From: Candidatus Chloroploca sp. Khr17
Lineage (GTDB): Bacteria; Chloroflexota; Chloroflexia; Chloroflexales; Chloroflexaceae
Direction: 5' to 3'
Length of the DNA: 64,000 bases
NCBI RefSeq assembly: GCF_004138165.1
Contig: NZ_RYFF01000013.1
Location: forward strand, 56,025-120,024
How positions within the stretch are numbered: position 1 is the first letter of the stretch; the number at the start of each line of letters is the position of its first letter. The translations under genes were made by a program, and so were the position numbers. Below are positions 43,690-52,324 of this stretch, piece by piece. The notes beneath the pieces are model-generated. The model saw nothing but the letters and a program-made list of their open reading frames with translations, searched no databases and was not told where the DNA came from.

Positions 43690-45441
43690 TTACTCCTGCT
43701 GTGCCACAAACGCGACATCGTCAAAGGCGACACTGCTATTGCTTGCCACCAAGCCCACGTACCCGCCCGTGTAAGCGAGTTCGACGTCGGTCGCCACAAT
43801 TTCATCGTCGAGCATGATGGTTAGTTTGCCCTCGGCAACGCTGAGCGCGAGGGTGTGCCACGCCTCATCGCTCCCGTCAGGCACCTCGGCGCTGCCCTCA
43901 AAGACGAAGTTACCGCCCTCGTCAAAGTGCCCCCACTGCAGAACCGTGCCATCCTGGGTGTAGTTGACGATCTGGCTGCGCGATTTGTTGTCGCGCCGTG
44001 CCATGTTAAAGAGCAACCCTCCACCCATCGTCCCGTCGAGGCGCTGCAGCCGAACCGTGGCGGTATAGTTGTCACCCTGGAACAGCGAGACACTGCTCAA
44101 ATCTGCGCCACTTGTGCTCGTCTGCCGGTAGGTGCCCTCAAGATTCTGCCAGGTTCCATTCAGTACCTGCCAACCCTTGGCGTCGCCGTCGGCGAAGTCG
44201 TCGCTCAGGCTGGTCACGGATGCATCGGCCTGGGTACTCGCTGCGGGCGTGGGCGGGTTGACCCCTTCGGGCAGCGCAAGCACTGCGACGTCATCGAACG
44301 AGACTTGCGCCTGCGAGGTCGAGAGCCCAACATGCCCCGCCACGCTGAGGTTCCGTACCTGGGCCACTTCACGTTCATCAACCCAGATCGTGCTTGTTGC
44401 ACCATGGGTGACGACGCGCAGCGTATGCCATTGCCCATCGCCGATGCCTGGGTCAAGCGCCGCACCGCCGTCGTAGCGGTAGGTGCCATCAGCGTCGTAG
44501 TGACCCCAGCGCACGAAAGCCCCGCTCTCGTCAAAATCAACGAGTTGCGCCCCATTGCGTCTGGTTGGCTCAGGGACGTTGTAGATAATTCCGCCCCCCA
44601 TCGTGCCACTATCCAGCCGTAATTGCGTCTCGATGCTGTAGTGAGCCTGCGGCGGCAGGTCGAGCAGGCTGAGAAAGTCGTATCCGTCAGTGTTACGTTG
44701 GGTGTACACCCCGTTGTCCATAACCCAATCACCAGCCAGTGACCGCCACAGCGGATCAGTCTGGCCTTCGCCCTCGAAGGCACTTGTGACGAGGGGCGTG
44801 ACGACCCCAGGGGCGAGCTCCGTCGCGATAGCTGGGGTTGCTGCCGGAATGACCGGTGCTACCGCTGGTGCCGTGGCGACGGGGGCCGCCGTTGGCACCG
44901 GCGCGGGTGGGTTGATCGGCGCGGCTGCGGCTGCCGTCGCCACCGCCGTCGGCGCAGTCAGTAGCGCGGGTGCCGCACTGATGTACGTGTACGCGGCGGG
45001 GCTGTCGGCACGGCGCAGGGGTGCGATCAGTACCTCCTGCTGGGCCGGGGGTGGCCCATACTCGATCACCCAGGTAAGCGTCTCGTCCGACGGCATGGTG
45101 GCCAACCGCTCGGTGAAAGGGTCCAGTTGGACGATCGCCCAGGTGCGAACCCGGGCTACCTCGGTCTCGTCGAGGCGCGTAAAAAGGATGAGCCGATCAC
45201 CGGGCACATAGGCACCCGTTGATGTCTGTACACCAGTACCGCGGGCAACCGCCGCCGCAATGTCGTTGGCAAGGGTTTGCCCGGGGAGGATTTCGGCCGG
45301 CGCTGGCGAGCGTAGCACACGTAGCGCGAGCACCCCGCCGATCCCAAGCACCCCGCAAAAAACTACTGCCATGATCAGCCAGGATAGACGGATCTTTTGC
45401 CACGAACGAAATGTGCGCAGGGTCGTAAGCAGATGAGCCAT
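43690..45441 (-). CDS. Anchored protein with two jelly-roll (DUF1080-like) domains
   Basis: A 583-residue protein with one N-terminal helix (LSWLIMAVVFCGVLGIGGVL), an extracellular part with an Ala/Pro/Val/Thr linker (about 165-215), and two tandem concanavalin-like domains (about 220-405 and 420-583). The pair share motifs: RLDSGTMGGGIIYNV against RLDGTMGGGLLFNM, and WHTLRVVTHG against WHTLALSVAEG, each ending in SFDDVAVLAL or AFDDVAFVAQ. Such domains bind sugars; no hydrolase residues are evident. The ATG at 45441 has AAGGT ahead and sits nine bases after the flippase stop. It probably belongs to surface glycan assembly. Confidence 0.75.
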   Translation of the reverse strand: MAHLLTTLRTFRSWQKIRLSWLIMAVVFCGVLGIGGVLALRVLRSPAPAEILPGQTLANDIAAAVARGTGVQTSTGAYVPGDRLILFTRLDETEVARVRTWAIVQLDPFTERLATMPSDETLTWVIEYGPPPAQQEVLIAPLRRADSPAAYTYISAAPALLTAPTAVATAAAAAPINPPAPVPTAAPVATAPAVAPVIPAATPAIATELAPGVVTPLVTSAFEGEGQTDPLWRSLAGDWVMDNGVYTQRNTDGYDFLSLLDLPPQAHYSIETQLRLDSGTMGGGIIYNVPEPTRRNGAQLVDFDESGAFVRWGHYDADGTYRYDGGAALDPGIGDGQWHTLRVVTHGATSTIWVDEREVAQVRNLSVAGHVGLSTSQAQVSFDDVAVLALPEGVNPPTPAASTQADASVTSLSDDFADGDAKGWQVLNGTWQNLEGTYRQTSTSGADLSSVSLFQGDNYTATVRLQRLDGTMGGGLLFNMARRDNKSRSQIVNYTQDGTVLQWGHFDEGGNFVFEGSAEVPDGSDEAWHTLALSVAEGKLTIMLDDEIVATDVELAYTGGYVGLVASNSSVAFDDVAFVAQQE

Positions 45442-45450
45442 CACGTACCT

Positions 45451-46755
45451 TCAATCTGCGGTTGGGCCGCTGGCGAGGGTCGGGCGTACACCGCGTTGTC
45501 GCAGCAGCCAGATGTCCCAGGCGACAAGGGCGAAGAACAGGCCACTCTTGACATAGATCTGTACCAGCACGACCTCGTTCAGATCCCGGTGGAAGAGCAA
45601 GAGCGCCAGCACCTGGGCTATGCCACCGGCCAGGCCGAGCATGCTGCCTCCTCCGTTGTCGAGCGAGAGCCGATAGCTGATCACGACATTGGACAGGGCA
45701 TAGAAGGTTGTTCCCAGCGCGTAGCCGCCGAGCAACGGCGCCACGCTTAGATACTCTGCACCAAAGAGCAAGCCCACGATCAGTTCGGGCCAGAAGATCG
45801 TTGCCGCCACGATCGGGGCCGAGATCACCAGTACCATCCCCAACCCAGCGTAGAGCAGGTAGCGGTGGGCCTCGCCGCGGTGGTGGCGCTGCGCCACGAT
45901 CGGGAAGAGCACCGTGACGATCGACCATGTCGCGAAAAAGACGATCCGTCCGATCAAGGCCACCGCTGCATACAGCCCCGCCTCGTTGGCTTCAAAGAAC
46001 CGCTTGACGATCAACACATCGCCGTTGTTGATCAGAATCTGCCCGATCAGTGCCGCAACGACCGGTACCGCAAAGCGGATAATCGTTGACCGCTCGTTGA
46101 CCGTCAGTGGCTGACCGCCCGGCGTTGACGGCACGCTCTTGCGTGCGATCAGCCAGGCAACGACCAGCGACAGCGTCAGGCCACCAGTCGCCCCCAGCAC
46201 CGACCAGCCGAGCGCCACCAGCGCGATGCCGATCACCAGGCGCGACCACATCTCGGCCTGGTAGCTCAGCGACAGCACGCCAAAGCGCGTCTCGCCTTGC
46301 AGCATGCCCCGCTCGACCCCGAGCATAAAATAGAAGGGCACGCCCAGGGCGAACATGACGAACGGCCAGGCCGATTCCGTGTGGAAGAAGGCTTGCCAGA
46401 AGGGTGCGCCGATGGCGAAGATCAACAAACCCACCATCCCACTCAGCCACGCACCACGCTCGAGCCAGCGCCGTAGCTCGGCACTCGCTGCTGGTCGCGC
46501 GGATGCGCTGTACATCGCCGCAAACTTTGCCGTCGTTGTCTGCAGCGCCACCGTCACGAAGGTGATCACCAGGAACAGCGTCACGATCAGATTGGCGTCG
46601 GCAAACGCCGCCGGTCCCAGCCATCGCCCCAGGATCAGGTTGTAGATGTAGTTGCCGAGATTGACGACGGTGGCGCTTACCAAGAGCATCGCACCCCCAG
46701 TTAGACTCTGGGGCAAGCGCTCGCGGAGACGTGAGATAAGCGATGGGAGCGGCAT
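45451..46755 (-). CDS. Wzx-like oligosaccharide flippase
   Basis: A polytopic protein of 434 residues with about 12 helices. LLVSATVVNLGNYIYNLILG and RWLGPAAFADANLIVTLFLV match the MOP/Wzx start, and AALIGQILINNGDVLIVKRF the central motif. It is shorter than the two flippases in the first locus and not closely similar to them. The ATG at 46755 is set by GGAGG five bases upstream; a 14-codon longer frame lacks support. It heads the segment that leads to the jelly-roll, YfhO-like and giant surface protein genes, so it may deliver the lipid-linked sugar used there. Confidence 0.83.
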   Translation of the reverse strand: MPLPSLISRLRERLPQSLTGGAMLLVSATVVNLGNYIYNLILGRWLGPAAFADANLIVTLFLVITFVTVALQTTTAKFAAMYSASARPAASAELRRWLERGAWLSGMVGLLIFAIGAPFWQAFFHTESAWPFVMFALGVPFYFMLGVERGMLQGETRFGVLSLSYQAEMWSRLVIGIALVALGWSVLGATGGLTLSLVVAWLIARKSVPSTPGGQPLTVNERSTIIRFAVPVVAALIGQILINNGDVLIVKRFFEANEAGLYAAVALIGRIVFFATWSIVTVLFPIVAQRHHRGEAHRYLLYAGLGMVLVISAPIVAATIFWPELIVGLLFGAEYLSVAPLLGGYALGTTFYALSNVVISYRLSLDNGGGSMLGLAGGIAQVLALLLFHRDLNEVVLVQIYVKSGLFFALVAWDIWLLRQRGVRPTLASGPTAD

Positions 46756-46804
46756 AAGACCTCCAGTGTGTAGATAGGGTGTCCAGCCCATGAGCATGCG
46801 TAGT

Positions 46805-46884
46805 CTGTGAAATAAGTTTTCTGCTCTGCTGCCGAAGGGAGTGCCGGCTTCAGCCGGCTAAAGTCGGCACTCCCTTCGGCAGCA
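46805..46884. repeat. MITE-end motif plus long hairpin
   Basis: CTGTGAAATAAGTTTTCTG (46805-46823) is identical over 19 bases to the left end of the element at 34328. It is followed by a hairpin with 24 bp arms, 46827-46850 (TGCTGCCGAAGGGAGTGCCG...) and 46861-46884, one mismatch. No second terminal repeat is evident, so this may be a one-ended remnant. It lies in the gap between the CheY-like gene and the flippase gene. Confidence 0.55.
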
Positions 46885-46909
46885 AATGGCGCTCGGCCTA
46901 TTTCCTTCT

Positions 46910-47290
46910 CTAAAGCGCACTCTGGTTGGCGTGGAGCAAACGCTCGACTGCCGTGACCAGATCCCGTGAACTGGCGGGTTTGGTAAGGAATCCGTTCGCC
47001 CCGGCAGCCTGGGCGTCCTCGCGATCCTGCTCATTGCCGCTTGCGGTGAGCATAAGCAACGGAATCTCGCACGTACGCTCGCCGCTCCGGATGTGTTTGA
47101 GCAAGGTGATGCCGTCCATGCTGGGCATCTCCAGATCCGCGATGACCACATCGACAGTCTCGGTCTCGAGCAAGCCCAGGGCCTCGTCTCCACAGGCGAG
47201 GGTGATCACATGGTGGCCGTTGTGCTTGAGCGTGTGGCTGAGCAGATGGCGGATGACGGACGAGTCGTCGATGACAAGAATTGTTGCCAT
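46910..47290 (-). CDS. CheY-like single-domain response regulator
   Basis: A 126-residue receiver domain without an output domain. MATILVIDDSSVIRHLLSHT holds the acidic pair, VVIADLEMPSMDG the phosphorylatable Asp, LMLTASG the Thr/Ser switch and GFLTKPAS the conserved Lys. It should relay phosphorylation by binding partners. No histidine kinase is adjacent. It is the last of five signalling genes in a row, with AGGAAG before the ATG, so it likely works with the partner-switching proteins upstream. Confidence 0.88.
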   Translation of the reverse strand: MATILVIDDSSVIRHLLSHTLKHNGHHVITLACGDEALGLLETETVDVVIADLEMPSMDGITLLKHIRSGERTCEIPLLMLTASGNEQDREDAQAAGANGFLTKPASSRDLVTAVERLLHANQSAL

Positions 47291-47314
47291 GGCTTCCTGG
47301 ATCCCCTTCGTATG

Positions 47315-47659
47315 TTAGAAGTCGGCCAGCGCCGCCTCGGCGGTGTTCGCCATCGAGAAGACACGATCGAACTTGGTGAGCTTGATGATGCGCCGGGCCG
47401 CCTCCTCGGTCGGCCAGACTAGGCGTACGTCGCCGCCGAGTTCGCGTGCCCGCTTTAGCAGGCTCACGAGCACCGCCATGCCCGCGCTGTCGAGGAATGG
47501 AACGCTCGAGAGGTCGAGCACGAAGCGCCTGACGCCGCTGGCGAACTGCTGGTCGAGCGCGGCGCGCAGCTGAGGGGCGCTAAAGGCGTCGATGCGCTCG
47601 GTGGGGGCCACGACGACGGTTCGGACGATGTGCTCGCTAAGGTTGAGGTTCATACCCAT
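47315..47659 (-). CDS. STAS-domain anti-sigma-factor antagonist (RsbV/SpoIIAA-like)
   Basis: A 114-residue STAS protein. VPFLDSAGMAVLVSLLKRA contains the DSAG motif whose Ser is the usual phosphorylation site, and RFVLDLSSV the preceding strand. Unphosphorylated, such proteins bind the HATPase partner and free its target. The gene lies six bases after the HATPase gene. Two in-frame ATGs (47659 and 47653) share TAGGAG, so the true start may be either. Confidence 0.87.
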   Translation of the reverse strand: MGMNLNLSEHIVRTVVVAPTERIDAFSAPQLRAALDQQFASGVRRFVLDLSSVPFLDSAGMAVLVSLLKRARELGGDVRLVWPTEEAARRIIKLTKFDRVFSMANTAEAALADF

Positions 47660-47665
47660 ACGCTC

Positions 47666-48091
47666 CTAGAGATACTTGATGAGGCACCACTCGTTGCTGT
47701 TCTGCCGTCGCGTGTAGGAGACGTCGTCCATCAGGCTGCGGGCCAGGAAGAGGCCGTAGCCATGAATTTGGACATCATCGAGATCCGGCTCGACCGCGGT
47801 CGTGGGGTCAAAGGCAAGGCCGGTATCGGCTAGTTCGATCAAGAGTTGGCGCGGTTCCTGGATAAGGCGGACAACCATCGTGACGCGACCGTCAGTCGTG
47901 TTGGCGTAGGCGTGTCTGACGATGTTGGCGACAATCTCGTTGACCGCAAGCTCGATGTTGTACGCAGCAATGCGGGCGTCGTCAACTCCCTCGATCCGCG
48001 CGATGAAGGCGTCAAGGCATGCCCCCAGCACGTTGAGGTATTTGTTCGTCGCCGGCAGATCGAGTCTGAGGTCGTCAGCTTGCAGGTTCAC
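47666..48091 (-). CDS. RsbW-like anti-sigma factor/serine kinase (HATPase)
   Basis: A 141-residue GHKL ATPase. The N box is ELAVNEIVANIVRHAY, G1 is LADTGLAFDP, and G2 is GYGLFLARSLMDDVSY, so ATP binding should be intact. Known relatives phosphorylate the STAS partner on Ser and sequester a sigma factor or other target. The ATG overlaps the stop of the phosphatase gene (ATGA). No sigma-factor gene is near, so the target is unknown. Confidence 0.87.
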   Translation of the reverse strand: MNLQADDLRLDLPATNKYLNVLGACLDAFIARIEGVDDARIAAYNIELAVNEIVANIVRHAYANTTDGRVTMVVRLIQEPRQLLIELADTGLAFDPTTAVEPDLDDVQIHGYGLFLARSLMDDVSYTRRQNSNEWCLIKYL

Positions 48092-49416
48092 GATGCTCCA
48101 TCCTTCCCAAGCCCTTTAATAATGATCAGTGTCTGGTCGTCTTCCTGAATTTGTCCGCCCGTGAATCCATCGATCGTGTTGTATAGGCCATAGGCGATCA
48201 CCTGGGCTGGCTGGTCGGCGAACTCATCCACGAGCTCGAGCAGTCGTTCGTAGCCGAACATGACCCCGTTCGGGTCACGCGCCTCGTTGAAGCCGTCAGT
48301 TGTGACGATGAGCAGCGTCCCTGCAGTAAAATCTAGCGTGTAGTCTTCGCTCAATGTCATCGGCAGGACGCCAAGTGGGATGCCGTCGCCTTCCAACAAC
48401 TGTGCTCGCCCGTTCGGGGGCCGGTAGATCACTGGTGCGTGCCCGGCGTTGGCGTAGCGCATCAGTTCCTGCTCGGGTACGTACTGAGCGATGAAGGCGG
48501 TGATGAAGGAGTCGAGCAGGGTCAGGTCGTCGTACAGGTCGTTGTTGGTGCGGCTCAGTACCTTGGCTGGGGTCGGGTCTGGCATAAAGCGCGCTGCGCT
48601 GCGTGTTGCGGTGTGGACAAGGCCCATGATCATCGCCGCCGAGATCCCCTTACCGGCTACGTCGCCCAGCAGCAGCAAGAGTGGCCGATCTGGCTCGCTC
48701 ACGAAGTCGTAGAAGTCGCCGCCTACCTGTAGCGCCGGACGTGAATCAGCGTAGATATCGAGCGTTGGCACGTTCGGCCGAGCCTGGGGCAACAGATGGA
48801 GCTGCACCCGCCGTGCGACGTCCATCTCGGCCTGGAGTCTTGTCTGCGCCAGGGTCTCTTGGTAGAGCAAGGCGTGCTCGATGTGGGCGCCCGCCTGCTC
48901 GGCAATGGCCCGGCCGAGCTTGAGATCCGGCGCAGTGAAGTTTCCTTCACGATTGATCAGCACAAGCGTTGCTTTCAGGCTCCCTTGAAGGTTGATTGGC
49001 AGAAAGCAAAGATTCGTGATGCCAGTGGGTAGCGTCGCCTGGGGAGTGTTGAGGATCAGGTCGGTGCCACGCTCTTCCATGATCTCCAGGTGGTTGAGTA
49101 GGCTGAGGTCGTCAATGAGCGCCGTAGGGTGATGCACAATCGTCGGTCCTACACACAGGATCGCACCCTTGACACACACCAACCGTGTCGCCTCGTTGGC
49201 CAGGTGGCGCAATGTTTCGCCGAGGCCCAGGTGACTGCGCGTCGCCTGTGAAAGGTCGTACATTGCCAGCAGAAGATCCTGGGTTTCAACCAGTTGCCCC
49301 GCCAGTTCCTCAATCTCATACTTTTGTCGGCACAGTTGGTCACGCAAGCTCGCCTCTCGGTTGGCCTGAGCATGGGGGGTTGCTATTGCTTTGTCGCGAG
49401 CTTGCTCTGTGTCCAT
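48088..49416 (-). CDS. GAF-domain SpoIIE-type PP2C phosphatase
   Basis: A 442-residue cytoplasmic sensor phosphatase. It has a short coiled coil (about 15-45), a GAF domain (about 50-200; GPTIVHHPTALIDDLSLLNH, CFLPINLQGSLKATLVLINR) and a SpoIIE phosphatase domain with QVGGDFYDFV, LGDVAGKGISAAMIMG, YANAGHAPVIYR, TTDGFNEARDPNG and DDQTLIII. The metal-binding aspartates are all present. It should dephosphorylate one or both STAS proteins beside it, in response to a ligand sensed by GAF. The ATG at 49416 is preferred to a TTG 27 bases earlier; neither has a strong ribosome binding site. Confidence 0.88.
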   Translation of the reverse strand: MDTEQARDKAIATPHAQANREASLRDQLCRQKYEIEELAGQLVETQDLLLAMYDLSQATRSHLGLGETLRHLANEATRLVCVKGAILCVGPTIVHHPTALIDDLSLLNHLEIMEERGTDLILNTPQATLPTGITNLCFLPINLQGSLKATLVLINREGNFTAPDLKLGRAIAEQAGAHIEHALLYQETLAQTRLQAEMDVARRVQLHLLPQARPNVPTLDIYADSRPALQVGGDFYDFVSEPDRPLLLLLGDVAGKGISAAMIMGLVHTATRSAARFMPDPTPAKVLSRTNNDLYDDLTLLDSFITAFIAQYVPEQELMRYANAGHAPVIYRPPNGRAQLLEGDGIPLGVLPMTLSEDYTLDFTAGTLLIVTTDGFNEARDPNGVMFGYERLLELVDEFADQPAQVIAYGLYNTIDGFTGGQIQEDDQTLIIIKGLGKDGAS

Positions 49417-49468
49417 ATGTATGTATGACCTGAATGTTTCCAAGAAGAAGTTGCCGTCGGGACAGTCT

Positions 49469-49650
49469 CAGGGAGGGCTTGCCCTCCCTGAAAAACCACT
49501 CTGTACCCACTCAACAGTGTGCAATGTAAGTTTTCCGGCCTGCTGCCACAGGGAGTGCCGGCTTCAGCCGGCTTCCGGCCTACTGCCACAGGGAGTGCCG
49601 GCTTCAGCCGGCTTCCGCCTCAGCCGACTGAAGTCGGCACTACCGCTGTC
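49469..49650. repeat. Intergenic hairpin and tandem repeat cluster
   Basis: CAGGGAGGGC/TT/GCCCTCCCTG (49469-49490) is a perfect 10 bp hairpin. GTGCAATGTAAGTTTTCCGG near 49519 is a degenerate copy of the terminal motif of the 34328 element. Two tandem 40-base units follow at 49533-49572 and 49573-49612 (TTCCGGCCTGCTGCCACAGG...), differing at one base; each contains GTGCCGGC, and the complement CCGACTGAAGTCGGCAC follows at 49623. Much of it is shared with the hairpin at 46827-46884. No gene is supported here. Confidence 0.6.
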
Positions 49651-49679
49651 ATGCTCACGAGCTCTTTCTGAAACATGCC

Positions 49680-50009
49680 TTAGCGTCGAAAAGATGCGAT
49701 CGCCTCGGCCTCGGTCGGAAAGATTTCGAACGCCCGGTTCATGCGCGTCAGTTCAAAGATGACCTGGACGGGTTGCTGGAGTGCGCAAAGCTTCAGGTCA
49801 CCGTTCTGCTGGCGGCAGCGTTTCATCCCGCCAGTGAGGGCCGCGAGCGCACTCGAGTCGATGAAATTCACTCCCGCAAGATTGACTACAACTTGAGATG
49901 TGCGTAGCTTCCCATACCATTCCAGAATGGCAGGCGCCATGTGTGCGTCGAAGCGTCCGCTAAGCTCCAGGATAGTTACATTGCCGACGGTGCGCGTGGT
50001 GAGAGCCAT
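49680..50009 (-). CDS. STAS-domain protein (second RsbV-like)
   Basis: A 109-residue STAS protein. LAGVNFIDSSALAALTGGMK contains the expected DSSA phosphorylation motif. It differs clearly from the STAS protein at 47315-47659, so the module may have two inputs or one scaffold and one antagonist. It precedes the phosphatase gene across a repeat-filled 260-base gap and follows the GT4 gene by 21 bases. GAAAGAGA stands before the ATG. Confidence 0.86.
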   Translation of the reverse strand: MALTTRTVGNVTILELSGRFDAHMAPAILEWYGKLRTSQVVVNLAGVNFIDSSALAALTGGMKRCRQQNGDLKLCALQQPVQVIFELTRMNRAFEIFPTEAEAIASFRR

Positions 50010-50030
50010 AACGTATCTCTTTCTTCCGGA

Positions 50031-51266
50031 TTAGCGGTGCCCAAGCTTAGGGAGCCTACCAGCGGTTTGACCACGTGCGGCGCGGATCGCAAGAATGTTG
50101 GCGGCGTGGATGAGGTACCACTCGACTACTTCGGTCATCGGCAGGCCGCATGCGGCCAGATAGTTCTGGGTCCCCATGGCACGCCGACGCTCTGGATCGT
50201 CGAGCAAACGGGTCAGCGCACCGGCCAGGCTCTGCGGGTCGTCTGGTGTAAAGAACTCGCCGGTGTAGCCCTCTTCAGCGATCAGTTCGGCCAGGTCTCC
50301 TAGCTGTGGTAGGACAACCGCCCGCCCGTAATTGCCGGCCTGGTGCAGCACCCCCGAACTCCCTGTGGTGCTGGTGTACGGGAAGACCACCACGCTTGCG
50401 TCTTGGAAGATCCGCGGCACGTCTTCCTCGGCGACATAACCGGTAAAGCGTAGCCCTTGCAGGTCGGCATTCGCCTGACGCACACCCTCGAGATAGCCGG
50501 GGGCGTTTGGGCTGTCGGTGCCGGCGATAACTAGTTCCAGGTCGTACCCAACATCTTGCAGCAGGCGGAAGGCCGCCACCAAGGGCTCGACCTTTTTGTA
50601 GGTGCCGAATTTGCCAAAGGTCATAATTTGCAGCGGACCCGGTGGTGCGTCGAACGTCGGTGGTGGTGCTTCGTCAAACGCACCATGGGGCGCAAGCAGC
50701 ACATTGCTCACCCCATATTTCTTTTCGAGGATTTCGACATAACGCGGGATCGTCACGGCGAGCAGGTCGGCACGCAGCAAGATGCGCGTGCTCAACGTGC
50801 CGAAGGCCCTGATTACACCCTCGACCAGAGGATTGCTCCCGAAGCCGGCGCTCTTTAGATCCACCGTCTCCATAATATTGTGCAACAGCACGATCGTGGC
50901 AAGGCCAGCGGCGCGCACCATCACCGGCGCGAGCAGGCCCAGGGCGGCGGATGGCTTGGAGCTGCCGAACGAGGCAAACTGGATGTTGAATAGGACAATA
51001 TCCGGAGCAAGCGAGCGGGCCGTGCGTGCGATCCTCAGGGCGTTATCAAGCGCCCCAAACCGCCAACAGGGCACGATGTGTAGCGTGGCTGCGCCGGGCT
51101 GCCAGTCGGCACCAACAGTGTATTCCTGGCCGTCGGGCAGTTCGTCGGTCAGAACGAAGATCTCTTTGACCTCGGGCTTCTGGCGCAAGAAGCGGATGAA
51201 GTGGAAGGCATACTCGTTGAGCGAGCCGGCACTGGGCGGGTAGGGTGTGACGATGGCGATACGCAT
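50031..51266 (-). CDS. Glycosyltransferase family 4 (GT-B), variant
   Basis: A 411-residue GT-B protein. MRIAIVTPYPPSAGSLNEYA is the acceptor-domain start, MTFGKFGTYKKVEPLVAAFR the donor-domain start, and LRFTGYVAEEDVPRIFQDAS the usual strand before the catalytic loop. The expected E-x7-E is replaced by PYTSTTGSSGVLHQAGNYGR, which some GT4 subgroups show, so donor binding may differ. The ATG has CAGGAAC six bases upstream. It follows the GT2 gene by 49 bases and leads into the signalling genes. Confidence 0.83.
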   Translation of the reverse strand: MRIAIVTPYPPSAGSLNEYAFHFIRFLRQKPEVKEIFVLTDELPDGQEYTVGADWQPGAATLHIVPCWRFGALDNALRIARTARSLAPDIVLFNIQFASFGSSKPSAALGLLAPVMVRAAGLATIVLLHNIMETVDLKSAGFGSNPLVEGVIRAFGTLSTRILLRADLLAVTIPRYVEILEKKYGVSNVLLAPHGAFDEAPPPTFDAPPGPLQIMTFGKFGTYKKVEPLVAAFRLLQDVGYDLELVIAGTDSPNAPGYLEGVRQANADLQGLRFTGYVAEEDVPRIFQDASVVVFPYTSTTGSSGVLHQAGNYGRAVVLPQLGDLAELIAEEGYTGEFFTPDDPQSLAGALTRLLDDPERRRAMGTQNYLAACGLPMTEVVEWYLIHAANILAIRAARGQTAGRLPKLGHR

Positions 51267-51315
51267 GGCGTTCCTGTGTTGCTACGGCTGACACGGTGAG
51301 CACCCGTCGTGTGGC

Positions 51316-52086
51316 TTAGGCGTGCGCGTAGATGCCGCGCAGATCGTTCCACTTGATGCGCACAAGGTCGCGCAGGAAGCGCTGAACCTCGCGGGAGGTA
51401 TCCACCTTCGAGCCGGGGGCGTCGATCCATGTGACTGGCACCTCGGCAATCTTATAGCCGATGCGATCAGCCAGGTAGAGAATTTCTAGGTCGAATGAGA
51501 AGCCGTCGATCGTCTGCGCTGCGTAGAGTCGATGCGCGGCCTCACGTGTGAAGAGCTTGAAGCCACACTGGGTGTCGCGCACCCCGATGCGGAAGAAGTG
51601 ACGAACGATCCAGCGCAGCCCTCCGCTCAACGTACGCCGCAGCAGATTCTTGTGGGCCTCTTCGGTACCGCCGGCCGCACGCGAGCCAACCGCGACGTCG
51701 TAGCCATCCTGGTCGAGTTTCCGCAATAACTTGGGGAGTTCCTCGATTGGCGTTGAGTTATCGGCGTCGTCAAAGAGGATGTACCTTCCCCGTGCCTCCA
51801 GAACCCCCCGGCGCACTGCGCTGCCTTTGCCTCCATTACGCTCGGCGCGGAGCAGGCGCAGGTTGACCATCTCCAGGCTCTCGACCAGGGCAGCGGTCTG
51901 ATCCCGTGAGCCGTCATCGGCGATGATCAACTCCCAGGGCAACCCCAGGCCGGTCACGTACGAAGCGACTGCCCCAATCGTCGGAATGATCCGCTCCTCT
52001 TCGTTGTAGGCCGGGATCACGATAGAGAGGTAGGGTTCATCGCTGATTGGCGTGGTTTTCCAGGTGGCATAGTCAGCATAGGTCAT
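51316..52086 (-). CDS. GT2 dolichyl-phosphate glucosyltransferase-like enzyme
   Basis: About 256 residues. LSIVIPAYNEEERIIPTIGA, ELIIADDGSRDQTAALVESL, YILFDDADNSTPIEELPKLL (DXD) and VRDTQCGFKLFTREAA are hallmarks of the ALG5/DPM1-like GT2 group that loads glucose or mannose onto a polyprenyl phosphate. RFLRDLVRIKWNDLRGIY near the end is also typical. Such a lipid-linked monosaccharide is what GT-C enzymes like the YfhO-like protein in this operon need. The ATG at 52086 has GGAG nine bases upstream. It is the first gene after a plausible promoter. Confidence 0.86.
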   Translation of the reverse strand: MTYADYATWKTTPISDEPYLSIVIPAYNEEERIIPTIGAVASYVTGLGLPWELIIADDGSRDQTAALVESLEMVNLRLLRAERNGGKGSAVRRGVLEARGRYILFDDADNSTPIEELPKLLRKLDQDGYDVAVGSRAAGGTEEAHKNLLRRTLSGGLRWIVRHFFRIGVRDTQCGFKLFTREAAHRLYAAQTIDGFSFDLEILYLADRIGYKIAEVPVTWIDAPGSKVDTSREVQRFLRDLVRIKWNDLRGIYAHA

Positions 52087-52150
52087 AGTGTCGTGCTCCA
52101 GTGCTTCCAGGTAACAAAGATCACACTGCGTCAATGACTTCTTCTGACGT

Positions 52151-52178
52151 AGTATAGCAAAACCCCGTGTTTTGTATA
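52151..52178 (-). promoter_or_regulatory. Candidate promoter with operator-like palindrome
   Basis: On the minus strand TATACA (52178-52173) and TATACT (52156-52151) are 16 bases apart, about 65 bases before the GT2 start. Inside the spacer CAAAAC-CCCGT-GTTTTG (52158-52174) is a perfect 6 bp inverted repeat, well placed for a repressor. The rest of the 52135-52324 gap is AT-rich with no gene. Confidence 0.42.
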
Positions 52179-52324
52179 GAAGCCATAGGGTATATTGTTA
52201 GATGTTTCTAGGTACTATGTGTATCTGAGAATGATAGTACTATGGAAAACCATATGCTGTTAGCTCGTACTTCTCTTTATCTTACAAAGATCGTGTGATA
52301 GTTAGTGGAATATAGTAGTTCTAA

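Noticed and set aside
49533..49612. Tandem 40-base repeat as a CRISPR array
   Set aside because: The units are directly abutting without spacers, only two copies exist, and no cas gene is near.
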